From the NCBI GenBank assembly GCA_025355105.1, contig JANYAE010000081.1, forward strand, positions 124,001 to 188,000: 64,000 nt of DNA, in the 5' to 3' direction. The stretch comes from Pseudomonadota bacterium. GTDB lineage: Bacteria > Pseudomonadota > Gammaproteobacteria > Steroidobacterales > Steroidobacteraceae. Shown piece after piece: positions 17,083-25,032 of the stretch (position 1 is its first letter; each line of letters begins with the position of its first letter). A model generated the notes under the pieces. The model had not been told where the DNA came from. It did no database searches and worked only from the letters and a program-made list of their open reading frames with translations. The position numbers and the translations under genes are program-made.

Positions 17083-18138
17083 ATGCACTTCAATAACTTC
17101 CTCGGGGCCTATTACAAGGACACGAGCTACGGCGGCGAGCGCCTCTACGCCGACATGCTGGCGCAGGCAGCGCTCGTCGACCGGCTCGGTTTCCGAGGCG
17201 TCACGATTCCCGAGCACCACCTGATCAACATCCTGCTGATCCCCGATCCGCTGCAGTTCGCCGTCAAGGTGGCGGCGGTAACCGCCAGACTCGAGATCGT
17301 GACCTCGGTGTGCGTGCTGCCGCTGCACGACATGCGGATGTTCGCCGGCCAGGTGGTCCAGGCCGACATCCTCTGCGACGGCCGGCTGGTGCTCGGCGTC
17401 GGCCGCGGCGCCTTTGCCTACGAGCTCGCGCGCATGGGCAAGCCGATCGTGGAGTCGCGCGCGCGCTTCGACGAGTCGCTCGAAGTGCTCATGGCGCTGC
17501 TGAGCCGCGAGGAGGTCAGCTGGAACGGCCGCTACTACCAGTTCGCGCCGATCACCGTGATGCCGCGGCCACGCGGCAACCGGCCGCCGCCGATCATGAT
17601 CGCGGCGCTCGTGACCGAGGCGATCGAGGCGTCGGCACGCCGCGGCTTCCACATCCAGACGACGCCGCTCAATGCGACGCTGGCGAAGATGCGCGAGCAG
17701 GTCGAGGCCTTCCAGCGCGGCAAGGCGGCGTTCGGGGACGCCGGCCGCGAGCAGCGCCTCGCGCTGATGCGCGTCTGCTGCGTCGCGAAGGACGACCGCG
17801 ATTCGCGCCGCAAGCTCGACCTCGCCGCCGAATACTATGGCCGCTTCCACAACGTGTTCACCGGGCCCGGCCTGGTCGATCACGGCGCGATCCGCTCGCT
17901 GCCGCTCAAGCAGACCCGCGAGCAGCTGCGCGACAGCCTGCTGATTTGCACCGCCGCGGAGATGGTCGACCGCCTCAAGGTCTACGAGGAGCTCGGCGTG
18001 GACGAGCTCATCATCAACGTCAACATCGGCCACGGCAACGACGAGTGCCTCGAGAGCATCGAGCGCTTCGCCGCCGACGTGATGCCGTGCTTCGACGCGG
18101 CGCGGCCTGCCGGCCGTGCCGCCGGCTGCGGTGCATGA
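17083..18138 (+). CDS. LLM-class flavin-dependent oxidoreductase (luciferase-like)
   Basis: A 351-residue TIM-barrel flavin monooxygenase of the bacterial luciferase family. Visible marks are GFRGVTIPEHHLI near residue 40, TSVCVLPLHDM near 85 and the GRLVLGVGRGAF glycine loop near 100. The C-terminal half has MVDRLKVYEELGVDELI. Such enzymes use reduced FMN from a separate reductase, and the next gene encodes exactly that kind of protein. The stop overlaps the reductase start (ATGA). First gene of a four-gene operon with a tautomerase and an alpha/beta hydrolase, which suggests degradation of an unknown organic compound. Confidence 0.88.
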   Translation: MHFNNFLGAYYKDTSYGGERLYADMLAQAALVDRLGFRGVTIPEHHLINILLIPDPLQFAVKVAAVTARLEIVTSVCVLPLHDMRMFAGQVVQADILCDGRLVLGVGRGAFAYELARMGKPIVESRARFDESLEVLMALLSREEVSWNGRYYQFAPITVMPRPRGNRPPPIMIAALVTEAIEASARRGFHIQTTPLNATLAKMREQVEAFQRGKAAFGDAGREQRLALMRVCCVAKDDRDSRRKLDLAAEYYGRFHNVFTGPGLVDHGAIRSLPLKQTREQLRDSLLICTAAEMVDRLKVYEELGVDELIINVNIGHGNDECLESIERFAADVMPCFDAARPAGRAAGCGA

Positions 18139-18648
18139 GCGTTTCGCGCGAGGCCTTCGTCGGCGCCATGCGCGGCGTCGCGAGCAGCGTCGCGGTGGTC
18201 ACGACCGACGGCGCGGCCGGCCGACATGGCGCGACCGTGAGCGCGTTCTGCTCCGTATCGGCCGACCCGCCGAGCGTGCTCGTGTGCCTGCGCGCCGGCT
18301 CGCGCATCGCACGAACCGTTGCCGCCAACGGCGCGTTCTGCGTCAACGTGCTCGACGACTCGGCCGGTCCGCTCGCCGAGCGCTTCGCCGGGCGCCTGGC
18401 GCCTGGCGCCGGTCGGCGGCGATCGCTTCGCCGGTGTCGAGCTGGTCACCGGGCCAGGCCGGCCGGCAGTGTTCGCGGGGGCGAGCGCCGCCTTCGGCTG
18501 CCGGCTTGTCAGGTCGCTCGCTGCCGGCTCGCACCTGATCGCCGTCGGCGAAGTGCTTGAGGTGCGCGCTGGGGACGGGCGGCCGCTGGCCTACCTCGAC
18601 GGCAGGCATGCTTCGGTGTCCCGCCACGATCTCTCCTCCCTCAGCTGA
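18135..18648 (+). pseudogene. Flavin reductase (FMN-binding split-barrel), frameshifted by a 7-base tandem duplication
   Basis: The first 90 residues are a typical flavin reductase N-terminus (VASSVAVVTTDGAAGRHGATVSAFCSVSADPPSVLVCLR, of which the VTTDG and TVSAF motifs are diagnostic). The frame is then lost after ERFAGRLAPG. The remainder is intact in another frame, from PVGGDRFAGVELVTG to the SHLIAVGEVLEV strand and its TGA at 18646-18648. The cause is visible: GGCGCCT is repeated at 18391-18397 and 18398-18404, and deleting one copy joins the halves perfectly. Its role is to supply FMNH2 to the neighbouring monooxygenase. As written the protein would be truncated and probably inactive. Confidence 0.85.
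18391..18410 (+). repeat. 7-base tandem duplication (GGCGCCT) inside the flavin reductase gene
   Basis: Two full copies of GGCGCCT and a third partial copy (GGCGCC) lie head to tail. Removing one 7-base unit restores a single open frame through the whole reductase. The event is therefore recent, a reversible slippage site, or an assembly artefact. Confidence 0.9.
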
Positions 18649-18656
18649 GAACTTCC

Positions 18657-18851
18657 ATGCCCATCATTCGAGTCGAGATGTTCAAAGGCCGCAGTCGCGA
18701 GCAGAAGCGAGCGCTGGCCCGCGAGCTGACCGAGGCCTGCGTCCGCGCCGTCGCCTGTGCCCCGGACGCGGTCACCATCGTCATCCAGGACGTCGACAAG
18801 GAGGACTGGGCGGTGGCCGGCGTGCTGGTGGCCGATAAGGTCGCGGGCTGA
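18657..18851 (+). CDS. 4-oxalocrotonate tautomerase family protein
   Basis: A 64-residue protein, the canonical size for 4-oxalocrotonate tautomerase subunits. It begins MPIIRVEMF, so Pro2 becomes the N-terminal catalytic proline after Met removal. The FKGRSREQKRALARELTEA helix and the later VTIVIQDVDKEDWAVAG segment fit the family, whose members isomerise enol acids in aromatic degradation. It starts 8 bases after the reductase and is followed 3 bases later by a hydrolase, as in meta-cleavage-type operons. Confidence 0.88.
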   Translation: MPIIRVEMFKGRSREQKRALARELTEACVRAVACAPDAVTIVIQDVDKEDWAVAGVLVADKVAG

Positions 18852-18854
18852 GCC

Positions 18855-19637
18855 ATGTGTGCGGCGATCCAGTCGGCCTACTCGGTCGAGGGCAGCGGCC
18901 CGCCGCTGATCCTGATCCACGGCATCGGCGCCTCGCGCCACAGCTGGGACGGCCTGATTCGCGAGCTGCGCGGCGAGTTCCGCTGCATCAGTTACGATCT
19001 TCGCGGGCACGGCCGCTCGCCGCAGCCGTCGCCGCCGTACACGCTCGAGGACCTGGTCGACGACCTCGAGGCGCTGCGCCGTGAGTTGGGCATCGAGCGC
19101 GCGCACTTCGCCGGGCACTCGCTCGGCGGCATGGTCGGGCCGGCCTACGCGCGGCGCTATCCGCAACACGTCCTGTCGCTCGGCCTCTACAGTACCGCCG
19201 CTTTCCGCACGGCCGACGACTCAGCCAAGGTCCGCGGCGTCGTCGCCGCGATGCGCGGCAAGGGCATCGCGCCGGTGCTGGAGACGCTCAAGGAGCGCTG
19301 GTTCACGCCGGAACTCGCCGCGCGTTCGCCCGACGTCGTCGCGCGGCGCATGCAGCAGGTCCTCGACACCGACCCGCAGGTGTTCCTGAGCGTCTTCGAC
19401 ATCTACGCCGAGACCGAGATGGCGCCATGGATCGGCGGCATCCGCCAGCCGAGCTTCGTGCTGACCGGCGAGAACGACGCTGGCTGCAACCCGCGCCTCA
19501 ACCGCGAGATCGCTGCGGCGATGCCGAACGCCGAGCTCGTGATCCTGCCGCTGCTGCGGCACGCGATCCTGCTCGAGGCAGCGGGCGCGGTCGCGGCGCC
19601 GGTGCGCGACTTCCTGCGCCGGCACGCCGGCGGCTGA
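18855..19637 (+). CDS. Alpha/beta hydrolase
   Basis: A 260-residue alpha/beta-fold hydrolase. Visible features are the oxyanion HG motif (LILIHGIGASRHSW), the nucleophile elbow GHSLGG with Ser89, a likely acid in LTGENDAGCNP and a C-terminal His in LLRHAILLE. The layout matches 3-oxoadipate enol-lactonase and meta-cleavage hydrolases. Last gene of the operon with the luciferase-like monooxygenase, flavin reductase and tautomerase. The substrate cannot be named from sequence. Confidence 0.87.
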   Translation: MCAAIQSAYSVEGSGPPLILIHGIGASRHSWDGLIRELRGEFRCISYDLRGHGRSPQPSPPYTLEDLVDDLEALRRELGIERAHFAGHSLGGMVGPAYARRYPQHVLSLGLYSTAAFRTADDSAKVRGVVAAMRGKGIAPVLETLKERWFTPELAARSPDVVARRMQQVLDTDPQVFLSVFDIYAETEMAPWIGGIRQPSFVLTGENDAGCNPRLNREIAAAMPNAELVILPLLRHAILLEAAGAVAAPVRDFLRRHAGG

Positions 19638-19642
19638 CGGGC

Positions 19643-20368
19643 TCAGCCGCGGCGCGCGAGCAGCGGCGCAGTGAGGTCCGTGAGCGACAGGCGCTGGCGG
19701 CCGTCGCGGTCGAAGTTCTCGGCGGCCAGCCAGCGTCGGTAGGCCTCTTCGAGGGCGGGCCATTCGCCATCGATCGCCGCGTACCAGGCGGTGTCACGAT
19801 TGCGGCCGCGGACGACCGTCGCCTGGCGGAAGACACCCTCGAAGGAGAAGCCGAGCCGCATCGCCGCACTGCGCGAGGGCGCGTTCAGCGCGTTGCATTT
19901 CCACTCGTAGCGGCGATAGCCGGCCGCGAACGTCCAGCGCATCATCAGGAACATCGCCTCGGTGGCGGCCGGCGTTCGCTGCAGGAGCGGCGAGTAGGCA
20001 AGGTGGCCGACCTCGATGGAGCCGCTGGCGGGATCTATGCGCAGGTAACTTGCGACGCCGACCGCCCTGCCGCTCGCGCAGTCGACGATTGTCAGGAACA
20101 GCGGATCGTTCCCGGCGCTCACCGTCTCGAGCCAGCTACGGTAGGCGTCGAGGTCGGCGAACGGGCCATACGGCAGGTACGTCCACATGCGTCCGTCGTC
20201 GTCGAGCGCGTTCGCCGCGTGCAGGTCGGCGGCGTGGCGCGCCGGATCGACGGGCTCCAGGCGGCAAAAGCGTCCTTCGAGCGGCGCGCGCGGCGGCCGC
20301 GGCGGCGGTTGCCAGCCTGACACCGGCAGCCCGACCGCCTGGCCGAGGGCGTTCACTTCGTGGCTCAT
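19643..20368 (-). CDS. GNAT family N-acetyltransferase
   Basis: A 241-residue GNAT acetyltransferase of the RimJ/RimL type. The ATG at 20368 follows AGGATC, and an upstream in-frame extension looks like noise. The fold runs from GRFCRLEPVDPARHAADL near residue 30 to IEVGHLAYSPLLQRTPAATEAM, the acetyl-CoA loop region. It continues to EWKCNALNAPSRSAAMRLGFSFEGVFRQ, a hallmark of this branch. The target (a protein N-terminus or a small amine) is unknown. It is divergent from pyrD and convergent with the hydrolase. Confidence 0.87.
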   Translation of the reverse strand: MSHEVNALGQAVGLPVSGWQPPPRPPRAPLEGRFCRLEPVDPARHAADLHAANALDDDGRMWTYLPYGPFADLDAYRSWLETVSAGNDPLFLTIVDCASGRAVGVASYLRIDPASGSIEVGHLAYSPLLQRTPAATEAMFLMMRWTFAAGYRRYEWKCNALNAPSRSAAMRLGFSFEGVFRQATVVRGRNRDTAWYAAIDGEWPALEEAYRRWLAAENFDRDGRQRLSLTDLTAPLLARRG

Positions 20369-20512
20369 CGCTTGGGATCCTGGCGGGGCGCCCCGTCGCG
20401 ACGGCGTCGCCGGTCGATGGATCGGGAGTTCCCGGGAGCGCCACTGTAGCAAGCCACCGGCCGCCGGGCACGGCCGCTGCGGACGCACGGAGGCGCCCGT
20501 ACAATCGCGCGT

Positions 20513-21518
20513 GTGTGGTATCCGGCACTACGGCCTGCCCTATTCGCGTTCGATCCCGAGCGGGCGCACGCGCTCGCGCTGTCCGGATTGCGTCTCGCCG
20601 GGCACCTGCCGCCCTCGTCGACCCGCGCGCCGCCGGTGAGCCTCATGGGCCTCAGCTTTCCGAACCGCGTCGGGCTCGCCGCGGGATTCGACAAGAACGC
20701 GGTGGCCGTCGACGGTCTGGGCGCGCTCGGCTTCGGTTTCGTCGAGGTGGGCACGGTGACGCCGCGACCGCAGGCGGGGCAGTCGCGGCCGCGCCTCTTC
20801 CGGCTGCCCGCGTCCGGCGCACTGCTCAACCGGCTCGGCTTCCCCAACGACGGCGCGGAAGCGATCGCCGCGCGGCTTCGCCGGCGGCGCTTTCGCGGCA
20901 TTGTCGGCGTCAACATCGGCAAGAACGCCGCAACGCCGATCGAGCGCGCCGTCGACGACTCTGTCAGCTGCCTGCGCCTGGTGCACGGCGTTGCCGACTA
21001 TGTCGCCGTCAACGTCTCCTCGCCGAACACGGCCCAGCTTCGCGGCCTGCAGGCGCCGGCGCGGCTCGAGCCGCTGCTGACGGCGCTGCTCGCAGAGCGT
21101 GCCCGCTTGGCTGTCGCGCGGCCGCTGCCGCTGCTGCTCAAGATCGCGCCGGACCTGAGCGGCGCCGAGCTCGGTGAGCTCGCGCGGCTCGTCACCCGGC
21201 TCGGCGTCGACGGCGTGATCGCGAGCAACACGACGCTGGGCCGCGCGTCGCTCGCCGGCGGTGCGGCAGGTGAGCGGGGCGGCATCAGTGGTGCACCGCT
21301 GCGTGCGGTTGCGCTCGAGGTCGTGGCGGCGCTGCGCGCACCTCGGGCCGCGCGTGGCGATCATTGGCGTCGGCGGCATCGACTCGCCGTCCGCGGCGCT
21401 TGCCATGCGCGCCGCCGGCGCCGACCTCGTCGAGCTCTACACCGGGCTCGTGTACCGGGGTCCGGGGCTGGTCGCACGCTGCGCACGGGCCCTTGCCCGG
21501 CCTGCCGCGCCGCCGTGA
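20513..21518 (+). pseudogene. pyrD: Dihydroorotate dehydrogenase (quinone), class 2, frameshifted near the C-terminus
   Basis: PyrD oxidises dihydroorotate to orotate in pyrimidine synthesis and passes electrons to membrane quinones. The N-terminal helix that anchors class 2 enzymes is present (YPALRPALFAFDPERAHALAL). Then come LAAGFDKNA, RLGFPNDG, the catalytic-serine motif NVSSPNT and KIAPDLS. After EVVAALRA the frame breaks. The expected [17 protein letters not shown] and [13 protein letters not shown] continue in another frame to a TGA at 21516-21518. Restoring one GC pair in the GCGCGC run at 21333-21340 repairs it. The gene is normally essential unless a second copy exists, so an error in the sequence is a real possibility. 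The start is the GTG at 20513. Confidence 0.85.
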
Positions 21519-21551
21519 GCGCGCCGGCGCGGCGCCCGATTGGACATAACG

Positions 21552-21563
21552 CCAGTTAAGGAA
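21552..21563 (+). promoter_or_regulatory. Motif CCAGTTAAGGAA upstream of the cyclase gene
   Basis: This 12-base AT-rich motif lies 97 bases before the cyclase start. The same 12 bases occur at 61761-61772 in the nag/TonB receptor promoter. The region 21540-21620 is clearly AT-rich against the background and is probably a promoter. The regulator is unknown. Confidence 0.3.
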
Positions 21564-21659
21564 ATCACCTCAAATCATTTGCTTACGCGCCGCCGGTCAG
21601 GAGAACGCGATATTCTTCGACAACGCAGCCCCGCGCGGCAGAGTGAGCTCAAGGCCGAC

Positions 21660-22325
21660 ATGTCAGTCACGATCATTGCAGAACGCCCGCCGGGCGCGCA
21701 GGCGGTGCGCTGCACGGTGCTGTTCGCTGATCTGCGCGGCTACACGACGCTGGCCGAGCAGCTGAGGCCGGTTTCGGTGGTGGCGCTGCTCGAGGAGTTC
21801 TTCGCGATTCTGGCCGACGCCGTGGTGGCGCGCGGCGGTACGGTGTTCCATTCCGCCGGCGATTCGATGATGGCCGGCTTCGGCCTGTCGGATCTCGGCG
21901 CCGCGCCGGTGCAAAGTGCCGTCGATGCTGGTCGGCGGATCGTCGCGGCCTTCGGGCCGGTGTCGGAGCGCTGGCAACAGCGACTCGGCGTGCCGACGGG
22001 CGTGGGCGTCGGCCTTAACGTCGGCGAGGTGGCGCTGACGGAGATCGGGCCGGTACCTTTTCGCCGCCGCACGCTGATCGGCGACACCGTCAACGTCGCG
22101 GCGCGACTCTGCCAACGCGCGCGTGCCGGCGAGGTTCTGTTGTCGGCGAACATCCTCGAGTCACTTGAAAGCTCGGTTCCGTCGGACCTGATCGCGCTGC
22201 CGGACTTCACGGTCCGCGGTCGCGAGTCGCCGGTGCGGATCTTTTGCGTGCCGGCGCGCGAGCGCATCGTGCTCACGCGCACCGCGGCCGAGCCACTGCC
22301 GCTGGCGCAGGTTCCCCAGCTCTAG
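21660..22325 (+). CDS. Class III adenylate/guanylate cyclase domain protein
   Basis: A 221-residue protein made almost entirely of one class III cyclase domain. Metal-binding aspartates are seen in CTVLFADLRGYTTLAEQL and in the hairpin AGDSMMAGFG. The GVGVGLNVGEVALTEIG strand and GDTVNVAARLCQRA (the Asn/Arg transition-state region) follow. The ATG at 21660 is preferred over a TTG start 120 bases upstream. No sensor domain is attached, so the protein would be constitutive or partner-controlled. A cyclic-nucleotide-binding protein is encoded 2.2 kb away. Confidence 0.85.
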   Translation: MSVTIIAERPPGAQAVRCTVLFADLRGYTTLAEQLRPVSVVALLEEFFAILADAVVARGGTVFHSAGDSMMAGFGLSDLGAAPVQSAVDAGRRIVAAFGPVSERWQQRLGVPTGVGVGLNVGEVALTEIGPVPFRRRTLIGDTVNVAARLCQRARAGEVLLSANILESLESSVPSDLIALPDFTVRGRESPVRIFCVPARERIVLTRTAAEPLPLAQVPQL

Positions 22326-22966
22326 CGCCGATCGGCGCGCGCCGCGTGCGTCAACCGGTCTGCGCCGGCGTCGACGGCGTGCCGCGCCGCGACCTCGAGC
22401 AGCGCACCGCGCACGGCGGCCGCGAAGCGCACGGCCTCGATCGAGCGGCGCAGTGGGTGGGTGATCTCGATCTGCACCCCCTGCCCGCGCGCGCCGCGAT
22501 TGCAGACGTTGTCGGGCCGCAGCCCCGGGAAGGCATGGTCATCGCCGAACGCGACCAGCGACGCCGCCGCAAGCGCCGCGGCGATGCGCTCCTTGAGCGC
22601 GACGTCCAGCCCGCCGAGCAGTACCCGCTGGTCGCGGCCGGCGCAGCCGTGGATGGCGACGACGAAAGGGCAGTGGCGCAGCAGCTCGAGGCACTCCGGC
22701 TCATCGAAGCAATGGCTCGTCAGGTGCAGGGCGCGATAGTTGAGCGATGGCCTGAGGCCCTCGAGGAGATACAGGTTGAGGTCATCTGCCGCGATCGCCC
22801 GGGCGATTTCGGATGTGCCATCCTCGATGCGACCCCCGTGCGGCGCGACCACCGCCACCGGCGAGGACGGCCGCCGCCGGATCTCGATCTCGAAGTCCCG
22901 GCCGCGGTGTTGCGCGGCCGCGAGGTCGGCGAAGCTGCGATAGCCGCGCGCGTCTGGAACGGTCAC
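22322..22966 (-). CDS. Poly-gamma-glutamate hydrolase family protein
   Basis: A 214-residue zinc-peptidase-like protein of the family that includes phage PghP and B. subtilis YmaC. The zinc motif is VVAPHGGRIEDGTSEIARAIA (His, Glu), with a second His in VVAIHGCAG. The family N-terminus YRSFADLAAAQ is present. The GTG at 22966 lies just after the upstream gene's stop. Longer in-frame extensions overlap that gene and look spurious. These enzymes cut gamma-glutamyl polymers. Family members in bacteria without poly-glutamate have unknown roles. The gene follows a secreted Asp-box protein by 11 bases, so the two are likely co-transcribed. Confidence 0.82.
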   Translation of the reverse strand: MTVPDARGYRSFADLAAAQHRGRDFEIEIRRRPSSPVAVVAPHGGRIEDGTSEIARAIAADDLNLYLLEGLRPSLNYRALHLTSHCFDEPECLELLRHCPFVVAIHGCAGRDQRVLLGGLDVALKERIAAALAAASLVAFGDDHAFPGLRPDNVCNRGARGQGVQIEITHPLRRSIEAVRFAAAVRGALLEVAARHAVDAGADRLTHAARADRR

Positions 22967-22977
22967 GGCCGCCCGCT

Positions 22978-24357
22978 TCAGCGCGCGCCGCGAAAATCCG
23001 CGGTGCCGACGCGCACGATCGTTGGCGTCCGCGGCGGACCGGGCCGCGGCGGCGTCCCTTCCGGCGGCGGCGTCAGCTCGTAGCCGGGCGGCGCCACCTC
23101 GGCCCAGAAGCCGTAGACGCGTCCGTCCAGCGCGACCAGCCACTCGTAGTCGCCGAGGAACGCGCTCTCGCCCTCGAACGCGGCCGGCGACCAGGCGTAG
23201 TTGCGAAAGCTCCTGCCGCCGTCGGTTGAGCGCGCCAGCGTGACCCGTGTGCGCCGGTTGGCGGGATCGTCGCGGCGGTCGTAGAACTGCACGTTGACCG
23301 AGCCGTCGGTCGGGTCCACGGCCATCCACTGCAGGAACTGGTCGGCGCCGTCGTGCAGCAGGTCGTCGTTGACGCGCTGCGGAGCGCTGAAGCGGTGCCC
23401 GTGGTCGGTCGAGCGCGAGATGAAGACGTCGACGTCGCCGTGGCGGAAGTCGCTCCAGGTCAGGTAGATCGTGCCGCGCCGCGGGTCCACGCCGACCTGC
23501 GGAAAGCCCATTGCCCGCGTCAGTCCGGGGATGCCGCCGGCGCCGCCGAAGTACGGCGCCGCGACGTCGACCACCGGTCGCGACGGCGAGAAGCTGCGCC
23601 CGCCGTCGCGCGACACGGCGAGCGTGATGTTGAGGCCCTCGTTCCAGACGACGTATTGCGTGCCGTCCGGGGCCACCGTGCCGATCGGTCCCACCACCGC
23701 GCCGTTGTCGTCGCGCGGCAGTCCGGCCCGGGTGCTGATCCGCAGCGGAGCTGACCAGCTGCGGCCGCCGTCGGTCGAGCGGCTATAGAGGATCACCGAC
23801 TGCGTGAGTTGCCACTCGATCCAGGCAACATAGAGGTGGCCGCGGTACGGACTCTTGGCGCCGGTGTCGGCCCAGATGCGCGGCATGTCCTCGAGCTTCA
23901 CGTCCGGCTCGTCACCGCTCCAGACCTTGATGCCGACCGGCGACGGCTCCCAGCTGCGCCCGCCGTCCGGCGAGCGGATGACGTAGATGCCGTTCGCGCC
24001 CGGGCCGTGGCCCCAGTAGCCCTGCAGGCCGTTCTTCTGGATCGCGAGGTAGCTGAGGAAGACCTGCCCGCGGTGGTCGAAGGCCAGCGAGACATCACCG
24101 AGCGAGGGGCTGCCGTCGGCGACGACCTTGACCGGCGTGAAGCTGAGGCCGCCGTCGCCGGAGTAGGCTGCCCAGCGTTGCGCGGCGCCGACCACCTGCC
24201 GCGGGTCCTGCGGGTTCACGGCGATGGCGGGCTCAGAGCCAGTGAGGCCCGGCGGCGTGATCGTGACGACGTGAGCCTCCGGTGCCGGCGGCAGTGTCGC
24301 GGCGGCAGCCGCGCTGGCGGCCATGGCGAGCAGGCAGCGGAGTATCGTTCGGATCAT
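22978..24357 (-). CDS. Secreted Asp-box (BNR/sialidase-like) beta-propeller protein
   Basis: A 459-residue protein with an N-terminal signal peptide (MIRTILRCLLAMAASAAAAA). Six Asp-boxes of the S-x-D-x-G-x-x-W/F type are visible: SGDGGLSF, SPDGGRSWEP, STDGGRSWSA, SRDGGRSFSP, STDHGHRF and STDGGRSFRN. This fits a six-bladed propeller. The sialidase catalytic Arg triad and Tyr/Glu pair cannot be identified with confidence, so enzymatic activity is uncertain. The C-terminal proline-rich tail (TPPPEGTPPRPGPP) may be a linker. It is exported and probably periplasmic. Confidence 0.83.
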   Translation of the reverse strand: MIRTILRCLLAMAASAAAAATLPPAPEAHVVTITPPGLTGSEPAIAVNPQDPRQVVGAAQRWAAYSGDGGLSFTPVKVVADGSPSLGDVSLAFDHRGQVFLSYLAIQKNGLQGYWGHGPGANGIYVIRSPDGGRSWEPSPVGIKVWSGDEPDVKLEDMPRIWADTGAKSPYRGHLYVAWIEWQLTQSVILYSRSTDGGRSWSAPLRISTRAGLPRDDNGAVVGPIGTVAPDGTQYVVWNEGLNITLAVSRDGGRSFSPSRPVVDVAAPYFGGAGGIPGLTRAMGFPQVGVDPRRGTIYLTWSDFRHGDVDVFISRSTDHGHRFSAPQRVNDDLLHDGADQFLQWMAVDPTDGSVNVQFYDRRDDPANRRTRVTLARSTDGGRSFRNYAWSPAAFEGESAFLGDYEWLVALDGRVYGFWAEVAPPGYELTPPPEGTPPRPGPPRTPTIVRVGTADFRGAR

Positions 24358-24552
24358 GGAGGTGGCCCCTGGTGCGCAGCTGGCCGGGGCGCTGCCCGGA
24401 GAGCTGTTGTAACGGGCCGCGGGGCCGCGGTCCAGTATCGGCCCGCGGCGTCGGTGCCGCGGCCGCAGCTCCGGCCGGCGTAGGTGGAACGACGGATACG
24501 CGCTCGACCGGCGAGCGCGTATAGATTCTCGAGATCCTTCGGAGGACGCCTC

Positions 24553-25026
24553 ATGAGCGACGTCATCGACGAACTGCAACGTCACCCGTTCCTGGCCGGC
24601 ATGCCGGCGGAGCACTACGCGCTGCTCGGGCGCTACGGCCGCTACGCCGAATTCCCGGCGAGCGCGGTGCTGTTCGCCGAAGGCGACCTGCGCGGCGAGT
24701 TCTTTCTGCTGATCAGCGGGCGGGTCGCGCTCGAGATCATTTCGCAGGGGCAGTCGCTGCGCATCGAGACGCTCGAGCCTGGCACGGCCCTCGGTTGGTC
24801 CGCGGTGCTGCTCGGCCGCGGCAAGCATTTCCAGGCGCGCGCGCTTGAGCCCGTGACCGCGCTCGTCTTTCCCGGCAACGAGGTGCTCTCGGCCTGCCAC
24901 GCCGAGCCCAAGTTCGGCGTCGACCTGATGCACCGGCTGCTGGGGCTGGTTTCAAGTCGCCTGCAGGCCGAGCGTGTCAAGGTGCTCGACACCTACTGGC
25001 CGGTCGCGAAGCGCGCCGGAGCCTGA
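24553..25026 (+). CDS. Cyclic nucleotide-binding domain protein without a DNA-binding domain
   Basis: A 157-residue protein with a strong GGAGG site before the ATG. Residues 20-140 form one Crp/Fnr-type cNMP fold, with the signature GDLRGEFFLLISGRVALEI and the phosphate-cassette region GTALGWSAVL. A C-terminal helix follows and the protein then ends, so the helix-turn-helix of a transcription factor is absent. The canonical Arg of the cAMP pocket is not obvious. Such stand-alone sensors usually act on a partner protein. It is divergent from the Asp-box gene and convergent with nuoN. Confidence 0.83.
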   Translation: MSDVIDELQRHPFLAGMPAEHYALLGRYGRYAEFPASAVLFAEGDLRGEFFLLISGRVALEIISQGQSLRIETLEPGTALGWSAVLLGRGKHFQARALEPVTALVFPGNEVLSACHAEPKFGVDLMHRLLGLVSSRLQAERVKVLDTYWPVAKRAGA

Positions 25027-25032
25027 GCGCGC

